64,000 bases of DNA from Erpobdella octoculata. Its lineage: Eukaryota; Annelida; Clitellata; Hirudinida; Erpobdellidae. Of this stretch, positions 1 to 13,319 are shown one piece after another. Under the pieces are notes generated by a model. It was not told the origin of the DNA and made no database searches. It saw only the letters and a program-made list of their open reading frames with translations. The position numbers were made by a program, and so were the translations under genes. The DNA lies in the NCBI GenBank assembly GCA_963978895.1, contig OZ022244.1, forward strand, positions 23,085,992 through 23,149,991, written 5' to 3'. The stretch's first letter is position 1, and every line of letters starts with the position of its first letter.

Positions 1-832
1 ACAATTAAAACAAAATCGTAACAAAGTAACAACGGCAATTGTAAGAGCCGCTGAGTTTTCGTTAGTCTCGAATGTTTGCTTGCTTGATTGCTTGCTTGTA
101 AACAAATTTTGGAAGTACATGGGCATTGGTGGTATTGCTGTAAAGCGTTCCCTTGTTAATTTAATAATTTAATTGAAAATAAACAAGCTTTCTGTCATCC
201 AACTGAAATATAAACTCGTTTCTTATGCAATCTATTAAATTTAAAAGTTTTTCTAAAATAATGCATTTCAGTTAAAAAAAAGTATTCTATGTCTTATTAA
301 ACAGCAAATCAAAATATTTGCAAAAAAATATTAGTTTTTCAATTTTGTTATTGTTTTTTCTTTTTCCATAAACTTGAATTTATTCCTTGTTGATATTATT
401 GATTTCTGTTAATTCTAATAACAATTAATTTTTAAATTTAAATTCATTAACTAAATCTTATTGAATTAATATTTTAATGATTTCGAACTTATAACAAACT
501 GATCTGGAAGAGTTCAAATATTTTAGATTATACTCTACACTAGAATACTAAAGGGACCGGGCCTTGATTTTTAGGGTTTTCAACGGGTCGTGCCTGACCA
601 AGCTTGAAGTCAATCTTAGCCGGGTTGAGATTTTCGTGACAAGTATAGGAATTTTAGGTCTCTAAAAACGAACCGGACCAGGCCTGAAATTTGGCCTGTA
701 AAACGGGCCGGGTAAAGTTGTCGACGGGCCGGGCCGGTAAAATTCAACCCGTGCTGTATTCTACTCTACACCACTACAGATCTTTTAATTTGGTAAACTT
801 GTAACATGCCATCAATGTTTTTGTTTTTGTAG
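1..832. other. Intergenic/intronic sequence with one Helitron H1 3'-part remnant
   Basis: No coding exon seen up to the splice acceptor at 831-832. Positions about 541-770 hold a GGCCGGG-rich block that matches the 3' portion of the Helitron H1 family at 21.9 kb, 61.7 kb and 63.2 kb, including the phrase ending in 'gtgctgtattctac'. The terminal CTAG end is missing, so this copy is truncated. The rest is AT-rich unique sequence. Confidence 0.6.
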
Positions 833-991
833 CTGGAATTAGATCCAGCAGATGCAGAATGGAAATCTTTAATTAAATCAAAAGAGCCGACAGTTGGCAC
901 CAGATTGTGGGAGAATATTGATTGGATTCATATAAATCCAACCTCTACAGCCGAGAAATTAACTAAAGAACTAGATCAAGAAACTCCGTAA
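833..991 (+). CDS. Terminal coding exon of an unrecognised gene
   Basis: A polypyrimidine tract and AG at 831-832 are followed by an open frame of 52 codons ending in TAA at 989-991. The peptide starts LELDPADAEW and contains VGTRLWENIDW and HINPTSTAEKL. It is hydrophilic with balanced charge, which looks like real coding sequence and not a chance ORF. I do not recognise the family. A weak resemblance to the C-terminal W-E...N-P segment of clathrin light chains is worth testing but is not a call. Upstream exons would lie left of the window or in the first 800 bases, where none is apparent. Confidence 0.45.
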   Translation: MELDPADAEWKSLIKSKEPTVGTRLWENIDWIHINPTSTAEKLTKELDQETP

Positions 992-2385
992 ATCTATTTC
1001 TTTAACAGTCAAGCTTGAACAACAAGCTCTGCGTCATAAAACGTTAGTTGAAAGTTTTTACAATAACATAAGTTTCTATTCTAACAACTGCACAAATATC
1101 AAAAAGTGTTATTTAGAAAAATTTTGTTGTAGGTACAATTTTTTACAGTCGGTAATATTTCAAAACTAAATATTGACATAAATTGTAAACTCACTGTTAT
1201 TTATTATACGTAGTCAATCATAAATCTTCTAAATCGCCTCTTACTGAAGTTCAAAGATGCTCGGCTATGAAGAAACGATGGAGATGTTTCTCTAGGTGGG
1301 TGTTAGTAGTTGCAAACTTGGCGATTTTTGTTGAATGAAAACAATTTTTAAAATAGCTATTTATTAGCACAAATTTTAATTTAGGAAAAGCTATTTTGGT
1401 GACCATGTCGTATGTCTGTCCGTCCTCACTTCATGCAATTTGTGACGATATCAACCTTATTTTGGCGCAAATTGGGGATGGCCGAGTGGCAAACCATGGA
1501 AAGAAAAATATTTGGTTTCCTCATAAGGAGTGAAAAAGAAACTCTGAAAATTACTTTATAACTTTACAAATCTGTTTTGGTTTCATTTTAATCAACTTCA
1601 CAATAAAAATAAATTGGTTTGTTTGTTTGTTTGTTTGTTGAAATATTGTTGAACACGCTTTATGTAAAATCCTTACAAAAAAGTTGAGGTACCGATTGAA
1701 TTATTATAGTACCACAGTGTAATAATAAGTAAGCTACACAGACACGCAATGTTTTTTCCTATCGAGGGTGGCTGCTCCCAGTAAAGATGACCCATGTTTG
1801 ACCCACGTTTGACCCATTATTGGCCTATAAAGCCGCATTTAAATGGGATCTATAAATATATTTTCTATTTAATTTAATTCGTCACAATGATTTATATATT
1901 TATTGCTAGGCCAGGCGTGTAAAACATGAGAAAGGCTGCCAGAGCAAAATAAAGGTAGAAGATCACGTGGTTACTTCTATCCTCATAAACTCCATTCAGA
2001 ACTTTCGGTGACCCGAATAATATTTTCATTAAAATTTCATGAAAGAACAGGAAAAATAAAAAAACAATTTTAATTGATTTTTTCAAAAGCTGATAAAAAT
2101 TTTATATTTAAATTTGGAAATAAACTTTTATTGCTTCAACGAACTGAAAACGCGACCAGGATCAACCGCTGTTTGATGTTTCCGCTGCTTACAAGTGTAT
2201 GAAAGACTCGTTAGGTTTATGTTCACGGTGAATGCTTAAACGGTTAAAATAAAATACATTAAATGTCATTAAAATAATAATAAAAATAATAATAACAGAA
2301 ATATTATTATTAAATAGAGGTTGTATTTAAAAGCAGAACAGCCTAAATTTGTTTCCTGCATCCCTATTTTTTGCATTCAATAATT
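992..2385. other. Intergenic region, no gene supported
   Basis: AT-rich sequence with a short GTTT run (about 1617-1640) and an ATT/AAT-rich stretch near 2270-2310. A short tRNA-like A-box phrase occurs at 1477-1490 without a B box. A 64-codon minus-strand ORF at 1892-2086 is hydrophobic but has no family likeness. Confidence 0.5.
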
Positions 2386-4704
<2,319 letters not shown>

Positions 4705-4797
4705 CTTATATTTGATTTCTACTTGGTAAACAACAATCATATAAAATTATTTTTTTTAAATGAAATTGATTAAATGTTATTTAAATTATAATTCTTA

Positions 4798-4803
4798 AAT
4801 AAA
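4798..4803 (+). promoter_or_regulatory. Polyadenylation signal of the lectin gene
   Basis: AATAAA lies 94 bases after the lectin stop codon, in the expected orientation and distance. Confidence 0.5.
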
Positions 4804-4804
4804 G

Positions 4805-5190
4805 CATAAGAAAGACAACTTTTAGCAAAACATCACAAAAGCATCCACCTTCAAAAGAGACAAGTGACAGAAATGAAATCAAATAATAAATTTACTAATT
4901 CTGATACAAACATAAGGTTTTTTTGGATACTTCTAGTTTTATCTTAAATCTCTGACACCAGGTCAGGTTTTAGAAAAATAAAATAAAAAGCACATAAACT
5001 TGTCGTAAATAGTTGAGAAAAAACCTTCATTTAAAAAATCATTGGCAGCTTGGTGTGTTACAGTCAGAAGGAAACATCCATTTACTACGTACGTACTGAA
5101 AAGGCAGGTTCGTAATCAGGATTTGAAATCAAAAAGTGCAATCCTAGTTTGAAAGCGCTTCAATTTAAATGCACACTATTTTAATATTTT
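4805..5190. other. Intergenic region
   Basis: No gene seen. The phrase 'ggatacttctagtt' at 4925-4938 is identical to the terminus of a Helitron-like element at 18.95 kb and may be a remnant 3' end. Confidence 0.4.
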
Positions 5191-5199
5191 GCACACTAT

Positions 5200-5350
5200 A
5201 AAATGCAAACTATAATTAATAAATGCAAACTATAACTAATAAATGCAAACTATAATTAATAAATGCAAACTTTAATTAATAAATGCAAACTATAATTAAT
5301 AAATGCAAACTGTAATTAATATTAACTAACTATAATTAATATTTGCTAAC
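5200..5350. repeat. 20-bp tandem repeat
   Basis: About seven copies of the unit 'aaatgcaaactataattaat' with single-base changes. Confidence 0.9.
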
Positions 5351-5369
5351 TATAATTAATCATTCTTTT

Positions 5370-5760
5370 ATATGTACTGTTGGACTGATTGAATGGATTG
5401 AAAAATGGTCCCAAAATTATGAATCGAGAATTATGGAATTCAAAGCTTTTCCAAAAATTGACTTGGAACTGTGGACTAGCTCTCACCAGTGGGCAAAGAT
5501 GAAAAAAACCATAAAGCCAAAATCAACTGAGAGTGGAGTTGTGTACAACATTGCTGCAAAAATTAACAGAAAGCTCTAATGAAATTAACGAGTCAAACAG
5601 TAATAGGACGAATGATGATACGAGGGGACGAATCGTATGTGACCAACAGTACGCAGACGAAACGTTCCAGAGACGAAACGTGAACTTGAATAAGTCGATG
5701 AAAATGCGAAGAAAAAGCAAATTAAGGCATAAGTTCATTTAAATTATAAGCTCAAGTGGA
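5370..5760 (+). other. Two overlapping short ORFs, possible unrecognised exon or pseudogene
   Basis: A frame open to 5579 (…WIEKWSQNYESRIMEF…) and a second frame open 5533-5742 (…RRNVNLNKSMKMRRKSK…) overlap. The composition is protein-like, but no splice site pair or family was recognised. Could be a decayed gene with a frameshift, or chance. Confidence 0.2.
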
Positions 5761-6067
5761 AATTATATCTCACGTTCTTTTAAGCGCCAAGGTACTACTG
5801 TTTAGTGGTTACCAAAACAAAATAATTATTACGCGAGTTGAGTGGTTTGAATAAAAGTTTCGAAAAACTAAAAACAAGTTAGAGTTTTAACGTTTCTTAT
5901 ATTTTTAAATATCACCATAGATATATCATTTGTGGGCATCACAATGAACGTCAGCCTATATACGAAAAGTGCATAATAACGTTTTTTTCTTTTTACGTGC
6001 AATTAAAAAATCAATGTTTTCTAAGACTCCAGAGACAACTGACAAATTTGAGCTACTAAATCAAAAT

Positions 6068-6578
6068 TTAATTGCTCGTGTATCGTGATAGCAAACTAAA
6101 AAATACAACCAGGCCGATCACAAATCCAATGGCAGATATAACGTAAGACGCAGATAGTAGCTTTCTCGCTTCATCGTTGTCACCATGTTCTACCGATGAT
6201 CGTCCAATCACTGTTGGTTGAGATTTTTTTAAAAATAGTGCTACATCATTTGAATGATTTTTGTATCTGTTAGTGCTTATACTCACTTGCCAGAACGAAA
6301 CCAATAGCGCCGAACGCAAAACCGCAAAAGCAAAGCACAACGCAGGAGAACACAATGGCACCGGTGAAGTCGAGATCTCGGTTGGGCTCGGAACTATTAT
6401 TTGAATGCACAATATTTGGATGATTTGAAATTTGAATCGCGTTTGAAAGATTCTCATTGTTTTTGAGATAATCAGGATTTGATTTGTTATCTGTTTCAGG
6501 ACCAGAATTAGCAGAATTAGCAGAATTAGCTTCATGGTCTGTTTGTTTATCGTCTGGTGATAGCTGAGGATTCGACAT
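6068..6578 (-). CDS. CD225/dispanin (IFITM-like) two-pass membrane protein
   Basis: Two exons: 6578-6287 (ATG at 6578) and 6210-6068 (TAA), joined at a strong GTGAGT donor and a CAG acceptor in phase 1; 144 aa. The first 68 residues are hydrophilic and rich in Asn, Ser, Asp and Glu. Then comes a hydrophobic segment with a Cys-rich patch (FSCVVLCFCGFAFGAIGFVLA), a short polar loop with GDNDEARKLLSAS, and a second hydrophobic segment (YVISAIGFVIGLVVFF). The hydrophobic hairpin with a 'GD..EA...S' loop is the CD225/dispanin pattern (IFITM, PRRT, TMEM233 relatives), which act in membranes in trafficking and fusion. Family assignment is by pattern only. Without splicing, the first exon would end in a few extra residues (…SEYKH). 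Confidence 0.6.
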
Positions 6579-6599
6579 TTTTCAAACAAGTTTCAAGTG

Positions 6600-6922
6600 C
6601 TACCGAAAAAATAATAAAGAAGTCACTTTGAAATAATATTATGTCAGAATAAAAAGTTAATATCCGTAAATATGTTATTATCGTATATCGCTAATCTCCA
6701 GGCAGAACGTCATAGTGGTTTAAAGTTTAAAAGTGTTGAAACCGTTGAAACAAAGCTTTTATGACTTATGTTAATTACTTTAATTCATTTTTTAGTTAAT
6801 TTTAATTATCTATTTCTAATGAATTATTTAAATCAAATTAATCAAAATCGTTATTTTTTTAATAGCAATTTAACAATATAAGCATGTATGACAATTTATT
6901 GCATGTATGAGCCGCACCGGGT
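6600..6922. other. Intergenic AT-rich sequence
   Basis: No gene, repeat or motif recognised. Confidence 0.4.
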
Positions 6923-6930
6923 ATCAAAAA

Positions 6931-8699
6931 CAGGCCCGTAGCTAGCGGGGGGAGCTTTTTTTAGCTTACACTAAAAATGTAAGCCCCCCCACTAAAATTT
7001 TAAATAAAATTAAATAAAAATAAATAAATAAAGGTAATTTAAATATAAAATTAATAATAATAATTTGCATGCCTGTAGAATGAATAATTGGTAAACCAAC
7101 CCATACCAAAAAAGAGCAAAAGTACAGATTAGCACGCTACGTGATTCTGTAATGAGCAATATAGTGTTAACCAGAGTGGAATCAGCTTTGTGCTGTTTAT
7201 TTTAGCATGTTGGATGGTATATTAGGAGAGTTGACGGAGAGCTTTGTTGATAGTTATTTAAGTTATTCTAAAGGTTTGCTTTACAGTGTCTGTCCTTCTA
7301 CCAACATCAGACAAGTTTTTAGATGTTAACGACCTTAAAGTTGACGCAACTGCTAAAACAAGACAGGCATGACGATGTTGAAAAATATATTGCAGACGAG
7401 GCTCTCATTACAAGTAGGTTTCTAAAAAACAAATTTCAACCAGGCTACAGTCTCCAGGAAATGCTGGACTATAAAGATGCATTTCCTACTCTAAATTGCC
7501 ACTATTCAGTTAAATGACTCTCGGCATCTCGATTGCCACTTGTAAAAATTCATTTTATTGTCTAACACGAGTACCACAACCCCAGAGAAGATCAATGTCC
7601 CATGAGAGAAAAAGCAAACTTGTACTTCTGGCATTTGAAAAATCGCTCTGTAAAGCAATTGATATGGATACCTATCAAATACCAAGAATGCAATAAAATA
7701 AAATCGGATTCAAATAATTGTCTTGACAATGATCAAACCATATTATAATGAAATGGAATTTTTAGTTTAGTTTCTCATTTCAAGCTACTACACATCCATT
7801 CATGTTTTACACATGAAAATTGTCATGAGTTTCATAATCAGTGCTTGGACGTAGTCTTACAATATTATAATAACTTTAATCTTACAGTTTTAGAACAGAG
7901 AAAGAAGCTAATTCAGCTTAGCTGACAAACTTTGGCTTTTGATTTTTGAAATACTCTCAATAATTCAAACTATTTTCATAATTTAGTATTTTTTAGTGCT
8001 AGTCTGACACTGCACTACTATTAACCCCAATATTCTGAACTGATTAATTCAAAGAAACAATTTAAAGCTTACTGTCCAACCACACAATCTTTTCAACAAT
8101 ATAAGTTTAATGATAGACTTGATATATAATTTAATCTTCTATTTAGATTGTTTAGAAACTGATGACAAGTTTTATGGGTAACACATGAATGGATGTTTAG
8201 TAAGTATTAGTAACTTAAAATGAGAAAGTAAACTAAATAGTAGCGGAGGTACTATTTTATTATAATGTGGTTTGATCTTTGTCAAAACAAATATTTAAAT
8301 CCAATTTTATTTTATTGATTTCTTGGCATTTGATACAGATGTACAAGTTTTTATCAAAAATAAAATAAGTAAGTTATTGTGTTGTGGACTATAACGGTTG
8401 TCTTAATCAATAATTAAATTTGGACAATTTGACAAAATTGCCTGTGGAAATTGTTAATTTTTGTTATTACGAGCAACATATTGCAACTCTTAGAAAATCT
8501 AAAATTAAATAATAGGATATCCAAAATTGGATGCCATTTTTTGTCAAATGCTACAAAATGCTTTAGCGAATCTCCTTATCGCGAGGGGTTTCGCACCTGC
8601 GGCGCTCGCGGTCAGGCTTCTTCGGTGCCTTCGTTCGTCAGTAGCCCCCCTACTAATTTTCATAGCCCCCCCACTCACTAAATCCTGCCTACGGGTCTG
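6931..8699 (+). mobile_element. hAT DNA transposon, non-functional, with intact ends and 8-bp TSD
   Basis: Terminal inverted repeats begin CAGGCCCGTAG at 6931 and end CTACGGGTCTG at 8699. The 8-bp sequence ATCAAAAA directly flanks both ends (6923-6930 and 8700-8707), the hAT hallmark. Inside, 7323-7696 retains the C-terminal part of a ZMYM1-like hAT transposase in two frames: 'FLDVNDLKVDATAKTRQ', 'ISIATCKNSF', 'RRSMSHERKSKLVLLAFEK' (dimerization region). Stops and frameshifts show it is dead. The segments at about 7665-7815 and 8165-8345 are inverted copies of each other, so the 3' half of the transposase is partly duplicated in reverse. Confidence 0.9.
7323..7696 (+). pseudogene. hAT transposase C-terminal remnant (dimerization domain)
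   Basis: Two overlapping frames (7323-7517 and 7514-7696) carry successive pieces of one hAT transposase: 'TATCKNSFYCLTRV' matches the conserved 'TATCENSFS' region, and 'SMSHERKSKLVLLAFEK' the following helix. The frame changes and stops mean no functional protein. It belongs to the transposon 6931-8699. Confidence 0.75.
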
Positions 8700-8707
8700 A
8701 TCAAAAA

Positions 8708-9107
8708 TCGTGTAGGGCTCTATGGATTAGAGTATACTGCCCGGGCCGGGCCAGGCCGGATCTAAAGTAAAGCCGGGAAAGCCGAAATTTTTTGCAAAGT
8801 ATTTATAGATTTTAGTAACAACGGACCTGAAGTCAAGCCGGGCTAATCCGAGATTTTTCGCCAAGTATATAGAGATTTTATAGAGATTTTAAGTTTGTAA
8901 AAACGATCCGGACCGGGTCTAAATTAGACAGACCGAGCCTGGAATTTCGGCTTATGAAACGGGCAGGGCCGAGCAGGTCGTGAAAAATCGGCTCGTGCAG
9001 TATTCTACTACGGATGCATGATCAATCAATCAATCAATCAAGCAATCAATGCATGGCTCAAATTCTCTAATTTCGAACAAGCGAAGTCGCGACGGGGGCA
9101 CTGCTAA
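8708..9107 (+). mobile_element. Helitron H1 3' part ending CTAA
   Basis: GGCCGGG-rich block (8730-9000), an (ATCA)n run at 9018-9048, then the family 3' end 'caaattctctaatttcg…gcgaag…gggcactg' closing with CTAA at 9104-9107 followed by T. CTRR|T is the Helitron 3' rule. It starts immediately next to the hAT target duplication, so the hAT may have inserted into it. Confidence 0.7.
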
Positions 9108-9295
9108 TAGGATACAATTTCATGAGTTCGCTGGCTGTATTTTAGGGCAAAAATTGTTGAGAACGGGTTCAATGTTGAAGTACAATTTAAATCTAGCATC
9201 GAGATCAAATATACAATTTTCTACAAAACACAAAAAGAATGAGTAGTAAACGTGATGTTAGAATTTTTTAAATTCTGAAAAATTGATTTACATGC

Positions 9296-9815
9296 CTGCT
9301 AGAGGCCGGACTGGGCTTCATTTTTAGGGTTTTCAAACGGGTCGGGCTTGAAGATATTTTTGTGCCAAGTATAGAGATTTAAGCCTGTAACAAGTGAATC
9401 AAAATACAAAGTTTTTTAAAAACACACTTTTATATAATCGATTGTGTAGGCCACATTCTGTTACATAAACAACGAGCATATTGTCATAGACAATAAATAG
9501 TTTGACGAAAATATCACAAATAATTATTTAATTAAATTTTATCCAATCGATCCGAAAATTTGATAGAATGCGTTATTAATTAGTTTGGAGGTATGTTTAA
9601 ATTTGGAAGTCTCTAGCTCATCGGAAGTTAGTTTAAAATCGATTGCAAAATTTGACGACAGACAGATAGATAGACAGACAGAGAAGTCAAGTTAAGTAAA
9701 AGTGTGTAAAAATTAGCCAGGGCGGGCCCATATTAGACGAGCCAGACCGGGTCTGAAATTTTGGCCTATGAAACGGGCCGGGCCAGGTCTGGTCATGAAT
9801 TTTAGTATTCTGGTG
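9296..9815 (+). mobile_element. Helitron H1 fragments
   Basis: Two GGCCGGG-type blocks (9300-9390 and 9715-9800) with the family phrase 'aagtatagagattt'. They are separated by unrelated sequence containing a short GACA/GATA run at 9658-9690. No CTAG end is visible. Confidence 0.55.
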
Positions 9816-10314
9816 CCTGTGGTTTAATTTTATTTGAAACATGTTTGTTACGATTAGTAATTGCAATTTATTATTTTATTGTTGTTAAAGTTCTTAAAAA
9901 GTGTCCTTCTAATAAAATATTAATTTCAACACAATCACATCTTGTCAAAGGCAAATTATTGGTATAAAAATTCAACACCCATAAATATAACAAGTTTATG
10001 AAATTATTGTATAGAACCACTTTAAGTTATTTTAGTTAACTTAAATATAATAAGTTTGCTTACGTAGAATATATGTTGAATCGTCACGTTTTTTAAGACT
10101 TGTGAAATTATTTTAAAAGGTTCTTATTTTTAAAAATTGAAAATCAATAATATTGTTTCCAGTTGAAAACAGAAACAGGACAAGTAATGCAAATGACATC
10201 CCGACATCTGTATAACAGGTTTTCATACAAGGTTGATAATTCTTGCTGAAAGTATTTAAATTAGAAATGTGTATTTATAACTAAGAAAAGTGAGATACAA
10301 TACTTAATTTTTTT
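9816..10314. other. Gene-free AT-rich stretch
   Basis: No motif or repeat recognised. Confidence 0.4.
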
Positions 10315-10879
10315 TTAATATTTATGGGTTTCGCCGCAGCAACCCACAATAATTTTTCGGCCAGCAACACGCTGATCCATAACCGTGTCCATCACTGCCT
10401 CAGCCGTTCCTGCAACCAAACTCTCGACAGCCTCACCATTTAAACTACACTCAGGCAAACCACCGCTAGAAACACTCCCATTGTCATCTTCGATATCGGT
10501 GTTTTCTGTCAGCAACGCCGCACCGGCTGCTTCTACTTCGTTTTTAGGGCAGACCTGACCGTCAATAAGTAATTTTTTTCTTGTCCTCTCTTGTACTGTT
10601 TTGTTTTTTCTTGTTTGTTGTGCTTCTTCCTTTAACAATTTCATTTTCAGCTTTCTCCGGTTTTCCAAAGCTTTTTTGTCAATATCCGTTCACAACCCTT
10701 AGGGAGTTCTATTGTGCCCAATAAGATTTAGCAGCCGAACTCATCTCAGCAATCTCTTCTTGCCAGTCAGGTTTCTTCTTTTCTATCCATCTCAGAATCG
10801 GCCATATATCATTACTTTTTAATAGGTCGTTTTGAATCACTTCATTTGTTTTCTTCCCCTTCATTGCAATTGCAATACT

Positions 10880-11290
10880 TACTACATTCAGCATTGTCCG
10901 GTCACCGTGACAGTGCGTCAGCATTTTTGTGCTGTTCACCCTTCCGATGCTGAATTTCAAATTCGTATGATTGTAAGCGTTCGATCCATCAAGTCACTTC
11001 CTCTTCTGGATTTTTAAAATTTAAAAACCATCTCAAGGCAACGTGATCCGTCCTTAACAAAAACGTTCGACCATATAAATATACTTGTGAGAGTGCTTAA
11101 TCAAATCAATCATTGCCAATAACTTGCACCTGGTGACGCAATAATTTCACTCTGGTTTCGACAACGTTCTGTTATAATAAGCAAAAACTCCTTCATTTCC
11201 ATCAACAAGTTGACTTAGAACTGCTCCGTAATAATGAAATGCTTGTGCCAGCCGACATTTTTCCAGGTGAAGCATCCAGTTAGATTGTCA
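10880..11290 (-). pseudogene. Ty3/gypsy retrotransposon fragment: RT end and RNase H
   Basis: Read on the minus strand, the frames give a decayed pol segment: 'SQLVDGNEGVFAYYNRTLS', then 'KLLAMIDLIKHSHKYIYGR', 'RTDHVALRWFLNFKNPEEE', 'WIERLQSYEFEIQHRKG' and 'EQHKNADALSR'. The order of these motifs is that of the RNase H and tether of Ty3 elements. At least two in-frame stops and shifts interrupt it and no LTRs were found. A further ORF downstream (10315-10668, Glu/Lys-rich) is not recognised. Confidence 0.75.
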
Positions 11291-11299
11291 GGTAACGGA

Positions 11300-11640
11300 C
11301 CAAAATACAAAATGAGCACGTCTAGAACGGGACAAACTGGTCATGGGTAGATTTATCAGGTATTCGTGAAAAATAGAAATACAATTACGCTTACTTCCCA
11401 TTAAAACAAGGATTAGAACCTCGGTAAATATTTTACACAATGAACTGTCATTGCTACTCGGAAAACTTTTTCCAGGAAAACTCTCATCTACAAAAAAAGA
11501 AAAATATTTTTTAGATGGTAATATCGTTAACTCACTTAACATGCAATTCATAGATTGCATTTTCGATCTCTGAAATAGTTGGCCATGATCGACATGGCAC
11601 TCCAATAATGATAAGATGTAGAATATTACAGGAAGAAATA
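11300..11640. other. Gap between Ty3 fragment and EGF exon
   Basis: A 105-codon minus-strand frame (11288-11605) crosses this stretch. It contains a good acceptor (polypyrimidine tract and TAG near 11490) followed by 'ESFPGKSFPSSNDSSLCKIF', which could be a further exon of the EGF gene, but the preceding exon offers no convincing donor. Confidence 0.25.
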
Positions 11641-11641
11641 T

Positions 11642-13316
11642 TTAATTACTTATTTGCTTTATTTTATCCTCTACAATTTTTTTCTTTTTAACACAGGAAA
11701 AAGATCCAATTGAATTTCTGCATTCGAAATGAGTTGTATCACAACCACCACTGTTGTTCAAGCACTCATCGATATCTTTTAAATGCAGATAATGTATATG
11801 TTGTATGTTCATTCATAATAGAGTACTAAAAACAATTATTTTTTAGTTAATTATCTAATTTATTTATACACAGAAATTCATTCAATCAACTTAAATTCAG
11901 ATTAAATAACATCCATTTGAATAAAACTTGAGCGCCTGTTGTTTACCCCTTGCATATAGGCTCAAATGACCTGCATGCTCCATATGCTATAGTACTCTAT
12001 GATTCAGTAAATGATCATATTATAACAGTCGAGCAATTTAAAAAAAACTGTTTATATTTATTTAAATATAAAAAAATGTATAAATCAATTTTCTTACCTA
12101 TGCATCGAGTTTTAACCGAAGGAGGATTATTATAACCAACGAAACAATTGCAGACGTAGGAGTCATCCGAACTTTTACATGTCGATATTGTTTCATTGCA
12201 CGGTTTTAACTTGCAATTTTCATTAGCTAAAAATTATTTATAAGAATATTTATAAAAAACATATTTGAATTTTTGTGTTATGTATGAAATCATCTCTTTT
12301 TTAATCAATAGATGGATTTTAAATCGTTTTCTATTTGTCATTTTTAGAAACAGTGGTCATTTTTTCACAACTTTATTAATTTTTTAAATAATCTAATTTG
12401 AAAATTGTTTTATAATTTTCTAGAATTTAACTTCGAAGTTTTGTTTTTGCTTTTTACTCTTTGTTTATTTTTTTTTGTTTCAAGATAATATAAAGTTTTC
12501 TTATAATTCGAATATTGTTCAGTTTCATTCTAATAATTAACAGTGATGGTGCGAATGAAAAGTGCCTAGAGTCCAGTCTGTCTTCAACCATTAGGTTGAA
12601 GGATGTAGTAGGTACTACAGATTCCGCAGTGTTTGCGTAAACTCAATACTACAAAATGCGCCTGGGGTACATACCCACATCTGCACCTCTAAGCCCAGCC
12701 ATTCAATGACCGTGAAAAATGGCAACGCATAAGAATTTATATTAAAAAACTAGAAACAGGTTTTGAATGTTTTTCCTCACACTGGCCAGCCATAAATTAT
12801 GATGCTGTAGACGTAGACTAAACCTTGACAAGCTTTTGATAAATGATTGATTCTAAACATTGATTTAATATGTATCAGCAGTTTTTTGCTATTATAGAGA
12901 CAAAAAATTCGAAAGTTGTTAAAATTATACATCACAAAACTATAAACCTTCACAATTTAAATACCACATTGATCGAGAATAGCCTGGATCACAATCGCAT
13001 TCCGATAACAGAATTCCGTCGCCATGAATGGTGTTTTCTTTACATTTACCATTTTCACAGGCTCCATTGTTCACTGAACATTCTGAAAATAATATAGAAA
13101 AGTAGGTATAGAAAACCCCATAAATAAAATAACATGCTTTTTTAAATATATTTCAAATTAATATTTTTGTGATTTTGATTCTCTTACTTCTATTATCACA
13201 AGAAAATCCTTCATACCCACTGAGGCACACTTTGCACATTGTTCCAAAATTAAATGCTTCACAATGCTGTTTACGAAATATTTTGCATTGCTCAGGTTTG
13301 AGATAATTTGGACATT
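11642..13316 (-). CDS. Multi-EGF-domain extracellular protein gene (partial)
   Basis: Four minus-strand exons with AG/GT borders: 13316-13188, 13082-12948, 12226-12098 and 11775-11642; the first three are entered and left in phase 1. Each encodes one Cys-rich EGF-like module. Examples are '[13 protein letters not shown]…GYEGFSCDN', '[13 protein letters not shown]…CDCDPGYS', '[14 protein letters not shown]…CNCFVGY' and a calcium-binding type start '[19 protein letters not shown]'. Such arrays are found in secreted or single-pass receptor proteins. The last module has cysteines 1-4 but lacks 5 and 6: its frame runs into Lys-rich sequence and stops at 11642. That suggests a degraded end or a missed splice. 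No start exon was found; a CR1-like element occupies the sequence upstream. Confidence 0.65.
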
Positions 13317-13319
13317 CTG

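Noticed and set aside
1477..1492. tRNA gene or SINE head (ggatggccgagtggc, A-box-like)
   Set aside because: No B box, no cloverleaf and no SINE body follow.
1892..2086. 64-codon hydrophobic minus-strand ORF
   Set aside because: No splice context, family likeness or codon bias; the hydrophobicity follows from TTT/ATT-rich DNA.
10315..10668. 117-codon Glu/Lys-rich ORF as a host gene
   Set aside because: It follows a decayed Ty3 pol fragment on the same strand and is more likely retroelement-derived; no family recognised.
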